NCBI RefSeq assembly: GCF_014851805.1
Contig: NZ_JACVAK010000001.1
Location: 372,001-436,000, forward strand
DNA: 64,000 nucleotides
DNA from: Pseudoxanthomonas sp. PXM02
Lineage (GTDB): Bacteria; Pseudomonadota; Gammaproteobacteria; Xanthomonadales; Xanthomonadaceae
Reading direction: 5' to 3'
In this document: piece by piece, positions 42,538 through 52,357 of the stretch
How the letters are laid out: each line of letters begins with the position of its first letter
Numbering within the stretch: the first letter of the stretch is position 1
The notes under the pieces: model-generated
Databases searched by the model: none
What the model saw: the letters and a program-made list of their open reading frames with translations, nothing else
Told to the model about the DNA's origin: nothing
Position numbers and translations under genes: made by a program

Positions 42538-43085
42538 GGACGCGCGCTCCGCGCCAGCCACTTGCGCGCCATGCGACTGAGCGATTCGTCGGCATCTTCG
42601 GCCATCGGCGCGATCTCGCGCCACGCCAGGGCCAGCGACTCTTCACTGACCACGTAGTCTTCGTTGCCACTGGCGCGCACGATGTAGCGCACGTCGTAGT
42701 GCCAGTGCCCCGGCACATCCTTGCGCTCGGGAATCCAGTGCCGGTCCAGGTCGAAGATGCTGCCCTCCACCGACAGGTCCGGCAGACCGGATTCCTCCTC
42801 TGCCTCCTTCAACGCCACCCGCGCCATGTCGGTGTCGCCATCGGCGTGCCCGCCGAGCTGCAGCCAGCGGTCCAGCTTGCGATGGTGGGTGAGCAGCGTG
42901 CGCCGACCGTCGGCGCTGACCAGCCATGCGCCGCCGGTGAGGTGGCCTTCCAGACGCTCTCGAACGAAGGGATCGGCCGGATCGTCGAGCAGCGCCAGGA
43001 AGTCCGCCGCGACCCCATGCTCGTCGGGCCAGCGACGGCCGTAGTCGGCGAGTTGTTCGCGCAGGAAAGCGTAAGCGGCTGACAC
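42534..43085 (-). CDS. NUDIX hydrolase
   Basis: A 183-residue protein. The Nudix box is GGHADGDTDMARVALKEAEE-ESGL: glycines and EExxG are kept, but the usual E and R of GX5EX7REUXEE are D and K, so activity needs checking. I chose GTG 43085 (AAAGGAAA upstream, family-like start VSAAYAFLREQL) over a TTG further upstream. The final codon is the TAG inside the REP head, so the last residues may have been altered by the repeat's insertion. Substrate unknown. Confidence 0.82.
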   Translation of the reverse strand: MSAAYAFLREQLADYGRRWPDEHGVAADFLALLDDPADPFVRERLEGHLTGGAWLVSADGRRTLLTHHRKLDRWLQLGGHADGDTDMARVALKEAEEESGLPDLSVEGSIFDLDRHWIPERKDVPGHWHYDVRYIVRASGNEDYVVSEESLALAWREIAPMAEDADESLSRMARKWLARSARP

Positions 43086-43273
43086 GGCGTGGTTTTTCCT
43101 TTTGAGGTACGGCAATCGCGGGGCGATTATCGCCGTTCATGCTGCAACCGCGCTTGTGATCCCCGGTCCGCTTTGGCAAGGTACGGCCTTCCGTGGGGAC
43201 CGTCCCCATGACAGTCGCCACCGCCCGACGGACGCTCTCCGCCGGCACTCAGTCATCTCAGGGGACGCTGCGA

Positions 43274-44746
43274 ATGCTCAAAGCTCTGTTCAGGGTCAAG
43301 CCGGTTGCGCCGGCAGGCCACGTCGATGCCGGTGAACCCTTCGAAGGCAGCCTGGACGGCGAAGCCACCCTGAAACGGACGCTGACGGCCAAGCATCTGG
43401 TGATGCTGGGTGTGGGTGCGGTGATCGGCGCGGGCATCTTCGTGCTGACCGGCCAGGCCGCGGCCAACCACGCCGGCCCGGCGATCATGCTGAGCTTCGT
43501 CATGGCCGGCTTCGCCTGCGCACTGGCCGGCCTGTGCTACGCGGAGTTCTCCGCGCTGATGCCGGTCTCCGGCAGTGCGTATTCGTATTCCTATGCGACG
43601 CTCGGCGAATTCGTTGCCTGGTTCATCGGCTGGTGCCTGGTGCTGGAGTACCTCTTCGCCTCGGCCACCGTGGCGGTGGGCTGGTCCGGCTACCTGATCA
43701 GCTTCCTGACCACGACGCTGCACCTGCCCTTCCCAGCAGAACTCGCGCAGGCGCCGATCAACTGGGATGGCAGCAACTTCGTTGCCACCGGCTCGATCCT
43801 CAACCTGCCGGCCATCGCCATCGTCGCCGCCATCAGCGGCCTGTGCTACGTAGGCATCACGCAGTCGGCTTTCGTCAATGCCATCGTGGTGGCGATCAAG
43901 GTCACCGTGATCGTGCTGTTCATCGGCATCGGCGCGACCTACATCGATCCGTCCAACTGGACGCCCTTCATTCCTGCGAACGAAGGGCCCGGCAAGTTCG
44001 GCATGGAAGGCGTGACGCGCGCGGCCGCCATCGTGTTCTTCGCCTACATCGGCTTCGATGCCGTATCGACTGCCGCCGGCGAAGCCAAGAACCCGCAACG
44101 CGACATGCCGATCGGCATCCTCGGTTCGCTGGCGATCTGCACGGTCATCTACATCGTGGTGTGCGCGGTGCTGACCGGCATGACCAACTACACGCTGCTC
44201 GGCACCGCCAAGCCGGTCGCCACGGCGCTGGAACCCTACCCGGGACTGGCCTGGCTGAAGACCGCCGTGGAAATCGGCGCGATCGCCGGCCTGTCGTCGG
44301 TCATCCTGGTGATGCTGATGGCGCAGCCGCGCATTTTCTACAGCATGGCGAAGGACGGCCTGATGCCGAAGTTCTTCGGCAAGGTGCACCCGAAGTTCCG
44401 CACGCCTTACGTCGGCACGATCATCGTCGGCGTGCTGGCCGCCGCGCTTGCGGGCCTGATGCCGTTGAACGTGCTGGGCGAACTGGTGTCGATGGGCACC
44501 CTGCTGGCGTTCGCCACGGTCTGCGCCGGCGTGCTCGTGCTGCGCTATACGCGCCCCGAGATGCCTCGCCCGTTCAAGGTGCCGGCCGCCATCGTTATCT
44601 GCCCGCTGGGCGTGCTGGCCTGCCTCTACCTGTTCTGGCAGCCCTTCGTCGAGCACTGGAAGATCTTCGTGGGCTGGACGATCCTGGGCTTGGTGGTCTA
44701 CTTCACTTACGGCTTCTGGAACAGCAAGCTCAGGCAGCAGGCCTGA
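43274..44746 (+). CDS. APC-family amino-acid permease, first of two
   Basis: A 490-residue inner-membrane permease with about 12 to 14 helices. A soluble N-terminus (1-36) precedes TLTAKHLVMLGVGAVIGAG and IFVLTGQAAANHAGP, the unwound TM1 region that binds the substrate's amino and carboxyl groups. It belongs to the cationic amino-acid transporter-like branch. The ATG at 43274 is chosen because the next codons match its paralogue at 44821. A strong terminator separates the two genes. Substrate not determined. Confidence 0.88.
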   Translation: MLKALFRVKPVAPAGHVDAGEPFEGSLDGEATLKRTLTAKHLVMLGVGAVIGAGIFVLTGQAAANHAGPAIMLSFVMAGFACALAGLCYAEFSALMPVSGSAYSYSYATLGEFVAWFIGWCLVLEYLFASATVAVGWSGYLISFLTTTLHLPFPAELAQAPINWDGSNFVATGSILNLPAIAIVAAISGLCYVGITQSAFVNAIVVAIKVTVIVLFIGIGATYIDPSNWTPFIPANEGPGKFGMEGVTRAAAIVFFAYIGFDAVSTAAGEAKNPQRDMPIGILGSLAICTVIYIVVCAVLTGMTNYTLLGTAKPVATALEPYPGLAWLKTAVEIGAIAGLSSVILVMLMAQPRIFYSMAKDGLMPKFFGKVHPKFRTPYVGTIIVGVLAAALAGLMPLNVLGELVSMGTLLAFATVCAGVLVLRYTRPEMPRPFKVPAAIVICPLGVLACLYLFWQPFVEHWKIFVGWTILGLVVYFTYGFWNSKLRQQA

Positions 44747-44754
44747 TCCTCTTC

Positions 44755-44784
44755 AAGGCCGGCGGACGCACCGCCGGCCTTTTT
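44755..44784 (+). terminator. Intrinsic terminator between permease genes
   Basis: AAGGCCGGCGG pairs with CCGCCGGCCTT around ACGCA and is followed by T residues, 8 bases after the first permease stop. Confidence 0.9.
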
Positions 44785-44820
44785 GGTTGTACCCATCGAT
44801 AACGTCCCGAGATCAGCACG

Positions 44821-46251
44821 ATGCTCCGACAGCTCCTGGCCACCAAGCACCCCCACGCCGCCCACGATGAAGCCGAAGGCCTCAGCCTGCGCCGCACGCT
44901 CGGCCCATGGGGCCTGACCGCCCTCGGCATTGGCGCGGTGATCGGCGGCGGCATCTTCGTCATCACCGGCCAGGCCGCCGCCAACCACGCGGGCCCCGCG
45001 ATCATGCTGTCGTTCGTGCTGGCTGCCCTGTGCTGCACGTTCTGCGCCTTGGCCTACGCGGAATTCGCCGCGATGGTGCCGGTGTCCGGCAGCGCCTACA
45101 CCTATACCTACGCCACGCTGGGCGAACTGGCGGCGTGGTTCATCGGCTGGATGCTGGTGCTTGAATACGGGGTGTCCGCCTCAGCGGTGGCGGTCAGCTG
45201 GACAGGCTACCTGCTGAGCCTCCTCGAACACGCCAACATCTATTTGCCAGAGGCCTTCGTCAGTGCACCACTGGACGCCCAGTTGCGACCCACCGGCGCG
45301 ATCGCCAACGTGCCTGCCGCCATCCTGGTGCTGCTGCTGACCTGGCTCTGCTACGTGGGCATCCGCAAGTCGTCGGCGATGAACATGGCGATGGTCGTAC
45401 TGAAGACCGGCCTGATCGTGCTGGTGATCGTCGCCGGCTGGCAGTACGTCGACCCGGGCAACTGGGAGCCGTTCATCCCCGCCAATGAGGGCCCGGGCAA
45501 GTTCGGTTGGGACGGCGTGCTGCGTGGCGCCGCGATGGTGTTCTTCGCGTACATCGGCTTCGAGGCCGTCTCGGTGGCGGCGCAGGAGTCGCATCGTCCG
45601 CAGAAGGACCTGCCGATCGGCATGCTGGCCTCGCTGGTGATCTGCACCATCCTCTACATCGGCATGGCCGCGGTGATGACGGGCCTGGTGCCCTACACCG
45701 CGTTAGGCACTCCCGAGCCGGTCGTCACCGCGGTGGCGGCGCACCCCCAGCTTGGCTGGCTGCGCATCACCGTGGAAATCGGTGCGCTGATCGGCCTGTC
45801 GTCGGTAGTGCTGGTGATGATCATCGGCCAACCGCGCATCTTCATGATCATGGGCCGCGACGGCCTGCTGCCGCCGGTGTTCACCAAGATCCATCCCGAG
45901 TACCGCACGCCGCACATCAACACCGTCATCACCGGTATCGGCATCGCGCTGCTGGCGGCGCTGTTTCCGCTCGACGTGCTGGGCGAATTGACCTCGATGG
46001 GCACGCTGATCGCCTTCGCCTCGGTCTGCGTAGGCGTACTGGTCCTGCGCCGGACCCAGCCCGACCTGCCGCGGCCGTTCCGCATCCCGATGGCCTGGCT
46101 GGTCTGCACGCTGGGCGTGCTGAGCTGCCTGGCGCTGCTGTCGGCGATGACCGCCCACAACTGGATGCTCATGGCCGTATGGACGGCGGTCGGCTTCCTG
46201 ATCTACTTCGTCTACGGCTTCCGCCACAGCCGCCTGCGCAACAAGCGCTGA
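44821..46251 (+). CDS. APC-family amino-acid permease, second of two
   Basis: A 476-residue paralogue of the preceding permease, with the same TM1 motif (LGIGAVIGGGIFVITGQAAA) and the same 12-14 helix plan (for example GAAMVFFAYIGFEAVSVAAQ). The high similarity indicates a local duplication followed by divergence, possibly for different amino acids. It has its own transcription unit after the terminator. Confidence 0.88.
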   Translation: MLRQLLATKHPHAAHDEAEGLSLRRTLGPWGLTALGIGAVIGGGIFVITGQAAANHAGPAIMLSFVLAALCCTFCALAYAEFAAMVPVSGSAYTYTYATLGELAAWFIGWMLVLEYGVSASAVAVSWTGYLLSLLEHANIYLPEAFVSAPLDAQLRPTGAIANVPAAILVLLLTWLCYVGIRKSSAMNMAMVVLKTGLIVLVIVAGWQYVDPGNWEPFIPANEGPGKFGWDGVLRGAAMVFFAYIGFEAVSVAAQESHRPQKDLPIGMLASLVICTILYIGMAAVMTGLVPYTALGTPEPVVTAVAAHPQLGWLRITVEIGALIGLSSVVLVMIIGQPRIFMIMGRDGLLPPVFTKIHPEYRTPHINTVITGIGIALLAALFPLDVLGELTSMGTLIAFASVCVGVLVLRRTQPDLPRPFRIPMAWLVCTLGVLSCLALLSAMTAHNWMLMAVWTAVGFLIYFVYGFRHSRLRNKR

Positions 46252-46284
46252 ATCCCGTCATCGGGCAGGCGGTAGAATGGCGCC

Positions 46285-46932
46285 ATGAACGCCACGCCCC
46301 TGCCCTACGACGCTGACCAGCTGCGCGATCGCGCGCAGTCCATCATTTCCAATGTGCGCGAGCTGGCGCAGCTGGGCTGGACGCCGGCCACCAGCAGCAA
46401 CTTCTCGCAGCGGCTGGACGAACGACACGCAGCCATCACCGTCTCCGGCCGTGACAAGGGCAGGCTGGTAGAGGCCGACATCATGGTGGTGGACTTCGAC
46501 GGCAAGGCCGTCGGCAGCGACCACCGCCCATCGGCCGAAACGCTGCTGCATACGCAGCTCTACCGCCGTTATCCCGAGATCGGTTGCGTGCTGCACACGC
46601 ATTCCCTGGTGCAGACGGTCGCCTCGCGGTTGTTCGCCGGTGCCGGTCATGTCCGCCTCGAAGGTTTCGAACTGCTGAAGGCCTTCCACGGCAACAGCAC
46701 GCACGAGATGGCGATCGACGTGCCGGTGTTCGCCAACACCCAGGACATGCCCACGCTGGCCGCGCAGGTGGATGCCCTGCTCGACAACCAACCGCTGTGG
46801 GGCTACCTGATCGACGGCCACGGCCTATACGCCTGGGGCCGCACGATGGCCGAGGCCCGCCGCCACCTGGAAGCCTTCGAGTTCCTGTTCGCCGCCGAAC
46901 TGGAGCTGCGCAAGCTCGGCTGCCGTCGCTGA
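46285..46932 (+). CDS. mtnB: Methylthioribulose-1-phosphate dehydratase
   Basis: A 215-residue class II aldolase-fold enzyme of the methionine salvage pathway. Zinc ligands lie in VLHTHSLV and [12 protein letters not shown]-terminal [18 protein letters not shown] is the family mark. It heads mtnB-mtnD-mtnC-transporter. mtnA and mtnE/K are not in the window. Confidence 0.92.
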   Translation: MNATPLPYDADQLRDRAQSIISNVRELAQLGWTPATSSNFSQRLDERHAAITVSGRDKGRLVEADIMVVDFDGKAVGSDHRPSAETLLHTQLYRRYPEIGCVLHTHSLVQTVASRLFAGAGHVRLEGFELLKAFHGNSTHEMAIDVPVFANTQDMPTLAAQVDALLDNQPLWGYLIDGHGLYAWGRTMAEARRHLEAFEFLFAAELELRKLGCRR

Positions 46933-47027
46933 TAACCACCGGTTATCGCTGCGTTCCGATTCTGCAACAGGGTGTGGGGACCGGGTTTGCTACCCTAGCG
47001 TCCCCCTCGCCGCCTCACGCCACCGCC

Positions 47028-47588
47028 ATGAGCCGCCTGCGCATCTTCAAGGAATCCGACCCGGCCACACCGGAGTTCGCCAGCTACGACCCCGACTTCA
47101 TCGCCACCGAGCTGAAGAAGCTCGGCGTGACGTTCGAACGCTGGAAGGCGACCAAGGCGATCGAGCCTGGCGCGCCGCCGGAAGACGTGATCGATGCCTA
47201 CCGCACCGACATAGACCGGCTGGTCGCGGAGCGCGGCTTCAAGACGGTCGACGTGGTCAGCATCGCGCCGGACAACCCACAGCGCGAGGCCATGCGCGCC
47301 AAGTTCCTCGATGAGCATTACCACAAGGAAGACGAAGTGCGTTTTTTCGTCGCCGGCTCGGGACTGTTCACGCTGCACGTCGGCGACAAGGTCTATGAAA
47401 TCGAGTGCGTCCAGGACGACCTGATCGGCGTGCCGGACAGCACCCTGCACTGGTTCGACATGGGGCCGGAACCCAGCTTCGTCGCGATCCGCTTCTTCAC
47501 CGAGCCGGACGGCTGGGTCGGACATTTCACCGGCACCACGCTCGCCCAGCAGTTCCCCCGCTACGACGGGCTGACCGACGGGCATTGA
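47028..47588 (+). CDS. mtnD: Acireductone dioxygenase
   Basis: A 186-residue cupin that oxidises acireductone to the methionine oxo-acid (Fe form) or off-pathway products (Ni form). Metal ligands: [13 protein letters not shown] (His, His, Glu) and [11 protein letters not shown] (His). It lies 95 bases after mtnB. Confidence 0.94.
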   Translation: MSRLRIFKESDPATPEFASYDPDFIATELKKLGVTFERWKATKAIEPGAPPEDVIDAYRTDIDRLVAERGFKTVDVVSIAPDNPQREAMRAKFLDEHYHKEDEVRFFVAGSGLFTLHVGDKVYEIECVQDDLIGVPDSTLHWFDMGPEPSFVAIRFFTEPDGWVGHFTGTTLAQQFPRYDGLTDGH

Positions 47589-47622
47589 GTCCGCGCGCCC
47601 TCCTTTTCGAAGATCCCGTTCC

Positions 47623-48327
47623 ATGCCCGTTTCCGCGATCCTCACCGACATCGAAGGCACCACCAGCAGCATCTCGTTCGTGAAGGACGTGCTGTTCCCG
47701 TATGCGCGCCGCGCCCTGCCCGACTTCGTACGTGAGCATGGCCAGGAACCGGAGGTCCGCCGCTGGCTGGATGTTGTGGCCACCGAGCACGGCAGCATCT
47801 GCAGCGATGACGTCATCGTCGAGACGCTGCAGGGCTGGATCGACCAGGACCGCAAGCACACCGCGCTGAAGGCACTGCAGGGACTGATCTGGGAAGCCGG
47901 CTACCGCGATGCCGATTTCACCGCCCACATCTATCCCGATGCCGCACCCGCCCTGCGCGAGTGGCATGCGCAGGGTTATCCGCTGTACGTGTACTCGTCG
48001 GGTTCGGTACCCGCGCAGAAGCTGTTCTTCGGCCACAGCGATGCGGGTGACCTGACGCCACTGTTCTCGGGCTGGTTCGACACCGAGATCGGCGGCAAGC
48101 GCGACGCGGACAGCTACCGCACGATCGCCGAACGCATCGACGTGGCGCCGGACAAGATCCTGTTCCTGTCCGACGTGGTCGAGGAACTCGAAGCCGCGCG
48201 CGACGCGGGACTGCAGACGCGGCTGGTCGACAGGCTGGACGACTATCCGCAGCCGCGCACTGGCGACGATGCCCGCGGTCACGCACGCGTCGACTCCTTC
48301 GCCGACATCGCGCTGCCTGCCGCGTGA
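47623..48327 (+). CDS. mtnC: Enolase-phosphatase
   Basis: A 234-residue HAD-family enzyme that enolises and dephosphorylates the salvage intermediate to acireductone. HAD motif I is [13 protein letters not shown]; motif II region YVYSSGSV; motif [14 protein letters not shown] and [10 protein letters not shown]. It overlaps the transporter gene by GTGA. Confidence 0.94.
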   Translation: MPVSAILTDIEGTTSSISFVKDVLFPYARRALPDFVREHGQEPEVRRWLDVVATEHGSICSDDVIVETLQGWIDQDRKHTALKALQGLIWEAGYRDADFTAHIYPDAAPALREWHAQGYPLYVYSSGSVPAQKLFFGHSDAGDLTPLFSGWFDTEIGGKRDADSYRTIAERIDVAPDKILFLSDVVEELEAARDAGLQTRLVDRLDDYPQPRTGDDARGHARVDSFADIALPAA

Positions 48328-49205
48328 GCGACACCGCCGCGCTGCGCCGGGCCACACTGGTCGGCCTGGTCGCGATCCTGCTGTGGGCATCGCTTGCCCT
48401 GCTGACAACCGCCACCGGCAGCCTGCCCCCGTTCCAGGTGTTGGCGATCGGCTTCGGCATCGCGGCCCTGCTGGGCCTGTCCCGAGCCGCGCTGCGCGGT
48501 AGCGAGGGCTGGCGCGAACTCCGTCAGCCACTGCCTGCGCTCGCGCTGTCGACGCTGGCGCTGTTCGGCTACCACGCGCTCTACTTCATCGCGCTGAAGC
48601 GCGCGCCGGCGGTGGAAGCCAACCTGCTGAACTACATGTGGCCGTTACTGATCGTGGTGTTCGCCGGGCTGATCGGCGGCGTCTCGGTCCGTCCCGGCCA
48701 ATGGCTGGGCACGGCGCTGGGCCTGGTGGCGGCCGTGCTGCTGGTGACGCGTGGACGCAGCCTGCAGGTCGAGCCTACGCATGTTCCCGGATATCTGGCG
48801 GCATTGGGCGCGGCGCTGATCTGGTCGTTGTACTCGGTGCTGAACCGACGCTATGCCAACGTGCCCACCGCCGCCATCACTGTCGCCTGCGCCGGTGTAG
48901 CCGCGTTGGGGGCTGTTGCGCATCTGCTCAGCGAACAGACCGCGGTGCCGACGACCAGCCAATGGATCGTGCTGGTGCTGATGGGCGTCGGTCCGGTGGG
49001 CGCCGCCTTCTGGCTGTGGGACCACGGCACCAAGCGCGGCGACATCGCGCTGCTGGGCAGCCTGTCCTATCTGGCGCCACTGCTGTCCACCCTGCTGCTG
49101 GTAGCCTCGGGACGCGCGCAGGCGCACTGGATACAAGCTGTCGCGATCACGCTGCTGCTTACGGGGGCATGGCTCAGCGTGCGCGCCAGCCGCGCGTCGC
49201 GATGA
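48324..49205 (+). CDS. EamA/DMT-family transporter
   Basis: A 293-residue inner-membrane protein with ten predicted helices in two EamA repeats (first about 8-135, second about 150-288). [21 protein letters not shown] marks the end of repeat one. It starts at GTG 48324 within the mtnC stop region, so it is co-translated with methionine salvage. Export of a pathway-related metabolite or amino acid is inference. Confidence 0.85.
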   Translation: MSDTAALRRATLVGLVAILLWASLALLTTATGSLPPFQVLAIGFGIAALLGLSRAALRGSEGWRELRQPLPALALSTLALFGYHALYFIALKRAPAVEANLLNYMWPLLIVVFAGLIGGVSVRPGQWLGTALGLVAAVLLVTRGRSLQVEPTHVPGYLAALGAALIWSLYSVLNRRYANVPTAAITVACAGVAALGAVAHLLSEQTAVPTTSQWIVLVLMGVGPVGAAFWLWDHGTKRGDIALLGSLSYLAPLLSTLLLVASGRAQAHWIQAVAITLLLTGAWLSVRASRASR

Positions 49206-49332
49206 GAGCGATTCGCGTTTCTACATCGCCACGGACAATTGCCTAGACTGCGCGCCACGTCGCCAGCCAGCCATCCGCAAGCCAGCCACGTGAACCTCGC
49301 CCGCCAGCCTTCGCGCGCCCGCCAGGTCCCAG

Positions 49333-49356
49333 AACGCCTCCCGCCGGGAGGCGTTT
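49333..49356. terminator. Bidirectional intrinsic terminator between convergent genes
   Basis: ACGCCTCCC pairs with GGGAGGCGT around GCC, flanked by short A and T runs. It lies between the transporter (ends 49205) and the YdeI-like gene (ends 49370). Confidence 0.75.
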
Positions 49357-49369
49357 CCGTTTCTGCGGT

Positions 49370-49951
49370 TCAGTCGTGGATCTTCTCGCCGCGCCCGAGC
49401 ATCGCGACCAGCTTCTCGACGCGGGCACGCTTCGTCTCCGGCTTCACGGCTGTCTGCACGCGCCAGCACACGGCGTAGCGATTGGTCCTGTCCAGCGTAT
49501 CGAAGAAGGCCTTCGCCTTGCGATGCTTGGCGAGCGCCAGCGCCTTCGCCAGCTCCGGCGGCACCTCCATCGACTTCGCGCCGTCGTAGGCCGCGTCCCA
49601 GCGCCCGTCCGCCTTTGCCACCTCGACTTCGCGCAATCCCGCCGGCCGCATGCGTCCGGCCGCGATGAGGGCATCGATCTTGGCCACGTTGATTTTCGAC
49701 CACGTGCTGCGCGCACGCCGCGGGGTGAAGCGCTGCAGGAAGAACTGCGCGTCGAGACCCTTCTTCTGCCCGTCGATCCAGCCATGGCACAGCGCCACGT
49801 CGAGTGCTTCGGCATAGGTCACCGATGGAATGCCGGCCTCCTTCTTGGCGATCTTCAGCCATAGCCCTGCCGAATCGGGGTGCTGTTCCAGCCAGCGCTC
49901 CCACGCAACCGCGTCGGCGAAATGTTCGATCGGAAGGTCGGGCGTGGCCAT
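49370..49951 (-). CDS. YdeI/OmpD-associated-family protein
   Basis: A 193-residue protein. Marks are GLWLKIAKKEAGIPSVTYAE, ALDVALCHGWIDGQKKGLD, and FLQRFTPRRARSTWSKIN, followed by PPELAKALALAKHRKAKAFF. The family is common in bacteria and sometimes linked to bacteriocin or peptide tolerance, but its function is not settled. It starts 2 bases after the stop of the phosphoesterase gene, in one operon. Confidence 0.85.
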   Translation of the reverse strand: MATPDLPIEHFADAVAWERWLEQHPDSAGLWLKIAKKEAGIPSVTYAEALDVALCHGWIDGQKKGLDAQFFLQRFTPRRARSTWSKINVAKIDALIAAGRMRPAGLREVEVAKADGRWDAAYDGAKSMEVPPELAKALALAKHRKAKAFFDTLDRTNRYAVCWRVQTAVKPETKRARVEKLVAMLGRGEKIHD

Positions 49952-49953
49952 GC

Positions 49954-51537
49954 TCAGGGCTCCGCGGTCTGCAAGCGATAGGTGGTCCTTGCCGTCTTCT
50001 CGCCACGCCAGCGATCGAACGCGCGAACCTCCACGTGGTGCTCGCCTTCGGCGAGGTCGGTCGGCAACGCCGCGCGCCACAGGTGATGCGAGGGTTCGGC
50101 TTCCGGCGAGCGGTCAAAGCCGCGCAGCGCGTCCGCGAGGTCATCGCGCATGTTCTCGGCCAGCAGCGCGGGATCCGGCTGCTCGACACGCTTCATCGGC
50201 TTCCATTCGCCGGCATCGACGCGGAACTCCACGCGCGTATCCGCCTGTCCCATGTAGACGTTGGCGTAGAGGCCCCACGCCGGATACGCGCCCTTGCGCA
50301 ACACCTTGGGCGCGTGGAGGCCGATGCCGCTTTCGTCCTGGCTGCGTGCCGGATGCCACGACAACGCGTAGTCGCCGCCGGCCATCACCCGCAGCCGCGC
50401 ATAGCCGTTCGGGGTGCCATCGGCCATGACCGTGTCGGGAATGCCTTCGGCATCCTTCACGCCCGACCAGTAGGCGCCACACGCGGCACCCACGTTGTAC
50501 TCGTGCAACGGCTGCAGACCGTGCCAGCCGGTGGCGGCATCGTGATACCAGTGCCGCTGCGTATGGGTATGCCCGCTCAGCAGCAACAGGTGCGGGAAAT
50601 CCTTCAGCAGCGCGAACAGCCGGTCGCGGTCCGCGGCACGGAAGCCACGCGGTCCCTCTTCGAAGAACGGGATGTGCACGCCGATCACGAGCAGCCGGTC
50701 CTTGCGGACGGTCGGCAGGTACGCCTGCAGGAAGGCGAACTGGTCCTCGCGCAGGCCTCCGAGATAGGAAGGCGATTTCCCCGGCTGGTAGATGATGTCG
50801 TCCAGCCCGATGAAGGTCACCGCCTCTTCTTCCCACGCGAACGTGTCGGGTCCCAGGTGGTGGCGGAACGTGCGCAATGAATCACCGTCATCCGCCGCAT
50901 CGAAATCGATATCGTGGTTGCCGGGGATGAACAGCCACGGCACCTGCAGGCTCATCGTCGTCCGCAGCAACTCGGGGTACAACGCCAGGTCGTCGTTGGT
51001 TACGTCGCCCAGCGTCAGGCCCAGCGACGCCCCGTGCTTGCCGACCAGCGGCTGCACGATGTCGCGCCAGTAGTAGTCCACGTCCTTCACGGATGCCGTC
51101 TGGCTGTCAGCGAGCAGCAAGGCTTCGAATGCACCATCGCCCGGCGTCGTTTCGCGCGGACGCAGGCCGAAATGCTTGCAGCCCGGCTGACGCTGGGGGA
51201 TGCCGCCATATTTCAAAGCCGGCCCCTTGTGGTACTGCCGGTTGTGCCAGAAATCCGGCATCCCATCCCGCCGCACCGACAGGTCATAGCCGGCCGGCTT
51301 GATGACGAACAGCGTGCGCCCGTCTTCGTAAGGGACATCGTACTCGCCCTGCGCGTTGGTGATGGCGACTTGCGCACCGTCGGAGACCTTGACGCCCGGG
51401 ATGCCGGGTTCGCCCGCGTCACGCACGCCGTTGCCGTTGCGATCCTCGAAGACCACGCCACTGCTGCAGGGCGGTGGCAGCGCATGGGCGGGAACGGCCA
51501 GGCAGGCCAGCAACAGGGCGGTCAGCGATGCGCGCAC
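49954..51537 (-). CDS. Exported calcineurin-like phosphoesterase
   Basis: A 527-residue secreted protein. The GTG at 51537 has GGAG upstream and begins signal peptide VRASLTALLLACLAVPAHA. An N-terminal SdrD/CNA-B-like beta-domain (FEDRNGNGVRDAGEPGIPGV, about 25-110) precedes the metallophosphoesterase core (LLLADSQTAS, LGDVTND, FIPGNHDID, VIGVHIPFF, SGHTHTQ). A C-terminal beta-domain ends in a short Ig-like stretch (HHVEVRAFDRWRGEKTARTT). It resembles the phosphoesterases with calcineurin_N and calcineurin_C domains. The target is unknown. Confidence 0.88.
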   Translation of the reverse strand: MRASLTALLLACLAVPAHALPPPCSSGVVFEDRNGNGVRDAGEPGIPGVKVSDGAQVAITNAQGEYDVPYEDGRTLFVIKPAGYDLSVRRDGMPDFWHNRQYHKGPALKYGGIPQRQPGCKHFGLRPRETTPGDGAFEALLLADSQTASVKDVDYYWRDIVQPLVGKHGASLGLTLGDVTNDDLALYPELLRTTMSLQVPWLFIPGNHDIDFDAADDGDSLRTFRHHLGPDTFAWEEEAVTFIGLDDIIYQPGKSPSYLGGLREDQFAFLQAYLPTVRKDRLLVIGVHIPFFEEGPRGFRAADRDRLFALLKDFPHLLLLSGHTHTQRHWYHDAATGWHGLQPLHEYNVGAACGAYWSGVKDAEGIPDTVMADGTPNGYARLRVMAGGDYALSWHPARSQDESGIGLHAPKVLRKGAYPAWGLYANVYMGQADTRVEFRVDAGEWKPMKRVEQPDPALLAENMRDDLADALRGFDRSPEAEPSHHLWRAALPTDLAEGEHHVEVRAFDRWRGEKTARTTYRLQTAEP

Positions 51538-51600
51538 GGGAACTCCGGCTGGGGCGACCGACGGATTATGGCGCAGCCGCGATGACAGCAACGGCTTCCC

Positions 51601-51715
51601 TGTAGGAGCGACGTAAGTCGCGACCGCACGGCCGAAGAAGTGCGAGTCAGCGCAACGGGCGATGGAACTCCACGTTTTCCCCTGATCCACGATCGCGACT
51701 TACTTCGCTCCTACA
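51601..51715. repeat. Long inverted repeat (GAGCGACGT family), copy 2
   Basis: Arms TGTAGGAGCGACGTAAGTCG plus CGA (51601-51623), and its complement with one mismatch (51693-51715), around a 69-base spacer. It separates the phosphoesterase gene start from the 3' end of the his operon. Confidence 0.85.
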
Positions 51716-51730
51716 TGAAGCGAACCCGGC

Positions 51731-52357
51731 TCATGAGGACGCATGGCGAGCGCGCAAGACCTCAATGGTGTCGGCCAGCGAGAGCCCACGGGACCGGAGC
51801 AGCACGGCCAAGTGGTAAAGCAGGTCGGCACTCTCGCCCAGCAGCGCGGTTTCGTCCTGCGCCACGGCGGCGAGCGCGGTCTCCACGCCCTCCTCGCCCA
51901 CCTTCTGCGCGATACGGCGGACGCCGCCCTCGAACAGGCGTGTGGTGTAGCTGTCTGCCGGCCGTTCGCGTTCGCGCTGCTCGACCAGTGCATCCAGCTC
52001 GGACAGGAACGCCGACGGCGCCGACGGGAAGCAGCTGGGCCGTTGCAGATGGCAGGTCGGGCCTTGCGGTTGCGCGAGCACGAGCAGCGTGTCGTTGTCG
52101 CAATCCACGTCGACCGACACGAGCTCCAGCACATGACCCGAGCTTTCACCCTTGGTCCACAAGCGCTGTTTGCTGCGGCTGAAAAAAGTCACGCGCCGGC
52201 TAGCCAGTGTCGCGTCCAGCGCTTCAAGGTTCATGTAGCCCAGCATCAGCACGCGCAGGTTCGATGCGTCCTGCACGATGACGGGCAGCAGGCCATCGCC
52301 CTTGTTCCAGTCGAGCGAAGCGGAATCGATGCCCGACCGCTGATTCTCAGTTGTCAC
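51731..52357 (-). CDS. hisI: Bifunctional phosphoribosyl-AMP cyclohydrolase / phosphoribosyl-ATP pyrophosphatase
   Basis: A 208-residue fusion (HisIE) for steps 2 and 3 of histidine synthesis. The cyclohydrolase part (about 15-120) has zinc cysteines in [11 protein letters not shown] and GPTCHL. The pyrophosphatase part (about 122-208) has [12 protein letters not shown] and ESADLLYHL. It starts at GTG 52357, overlapping the hisF 3' end by 11 bases. Last gene of the operon. Confidence 0.95.
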   Translation of the reverse strand: MTTENQRSGIDSASLDWNKGDGLLPVIVQDASNLRVLMLGYMNLEALDATLASRRVTFFSRSKQRLWTKGESSGHVLELVSVDVDCDNDTLLVLAQPQGPTCHLQRPSCFPSAPSAFLSELDALVEQRERERPADSYTTRLFEGGVRRIAQKVGEEGVETALAAVAQDETALLGESADLLYHLAVLLRSRGLSLADTIEVLRARHASS

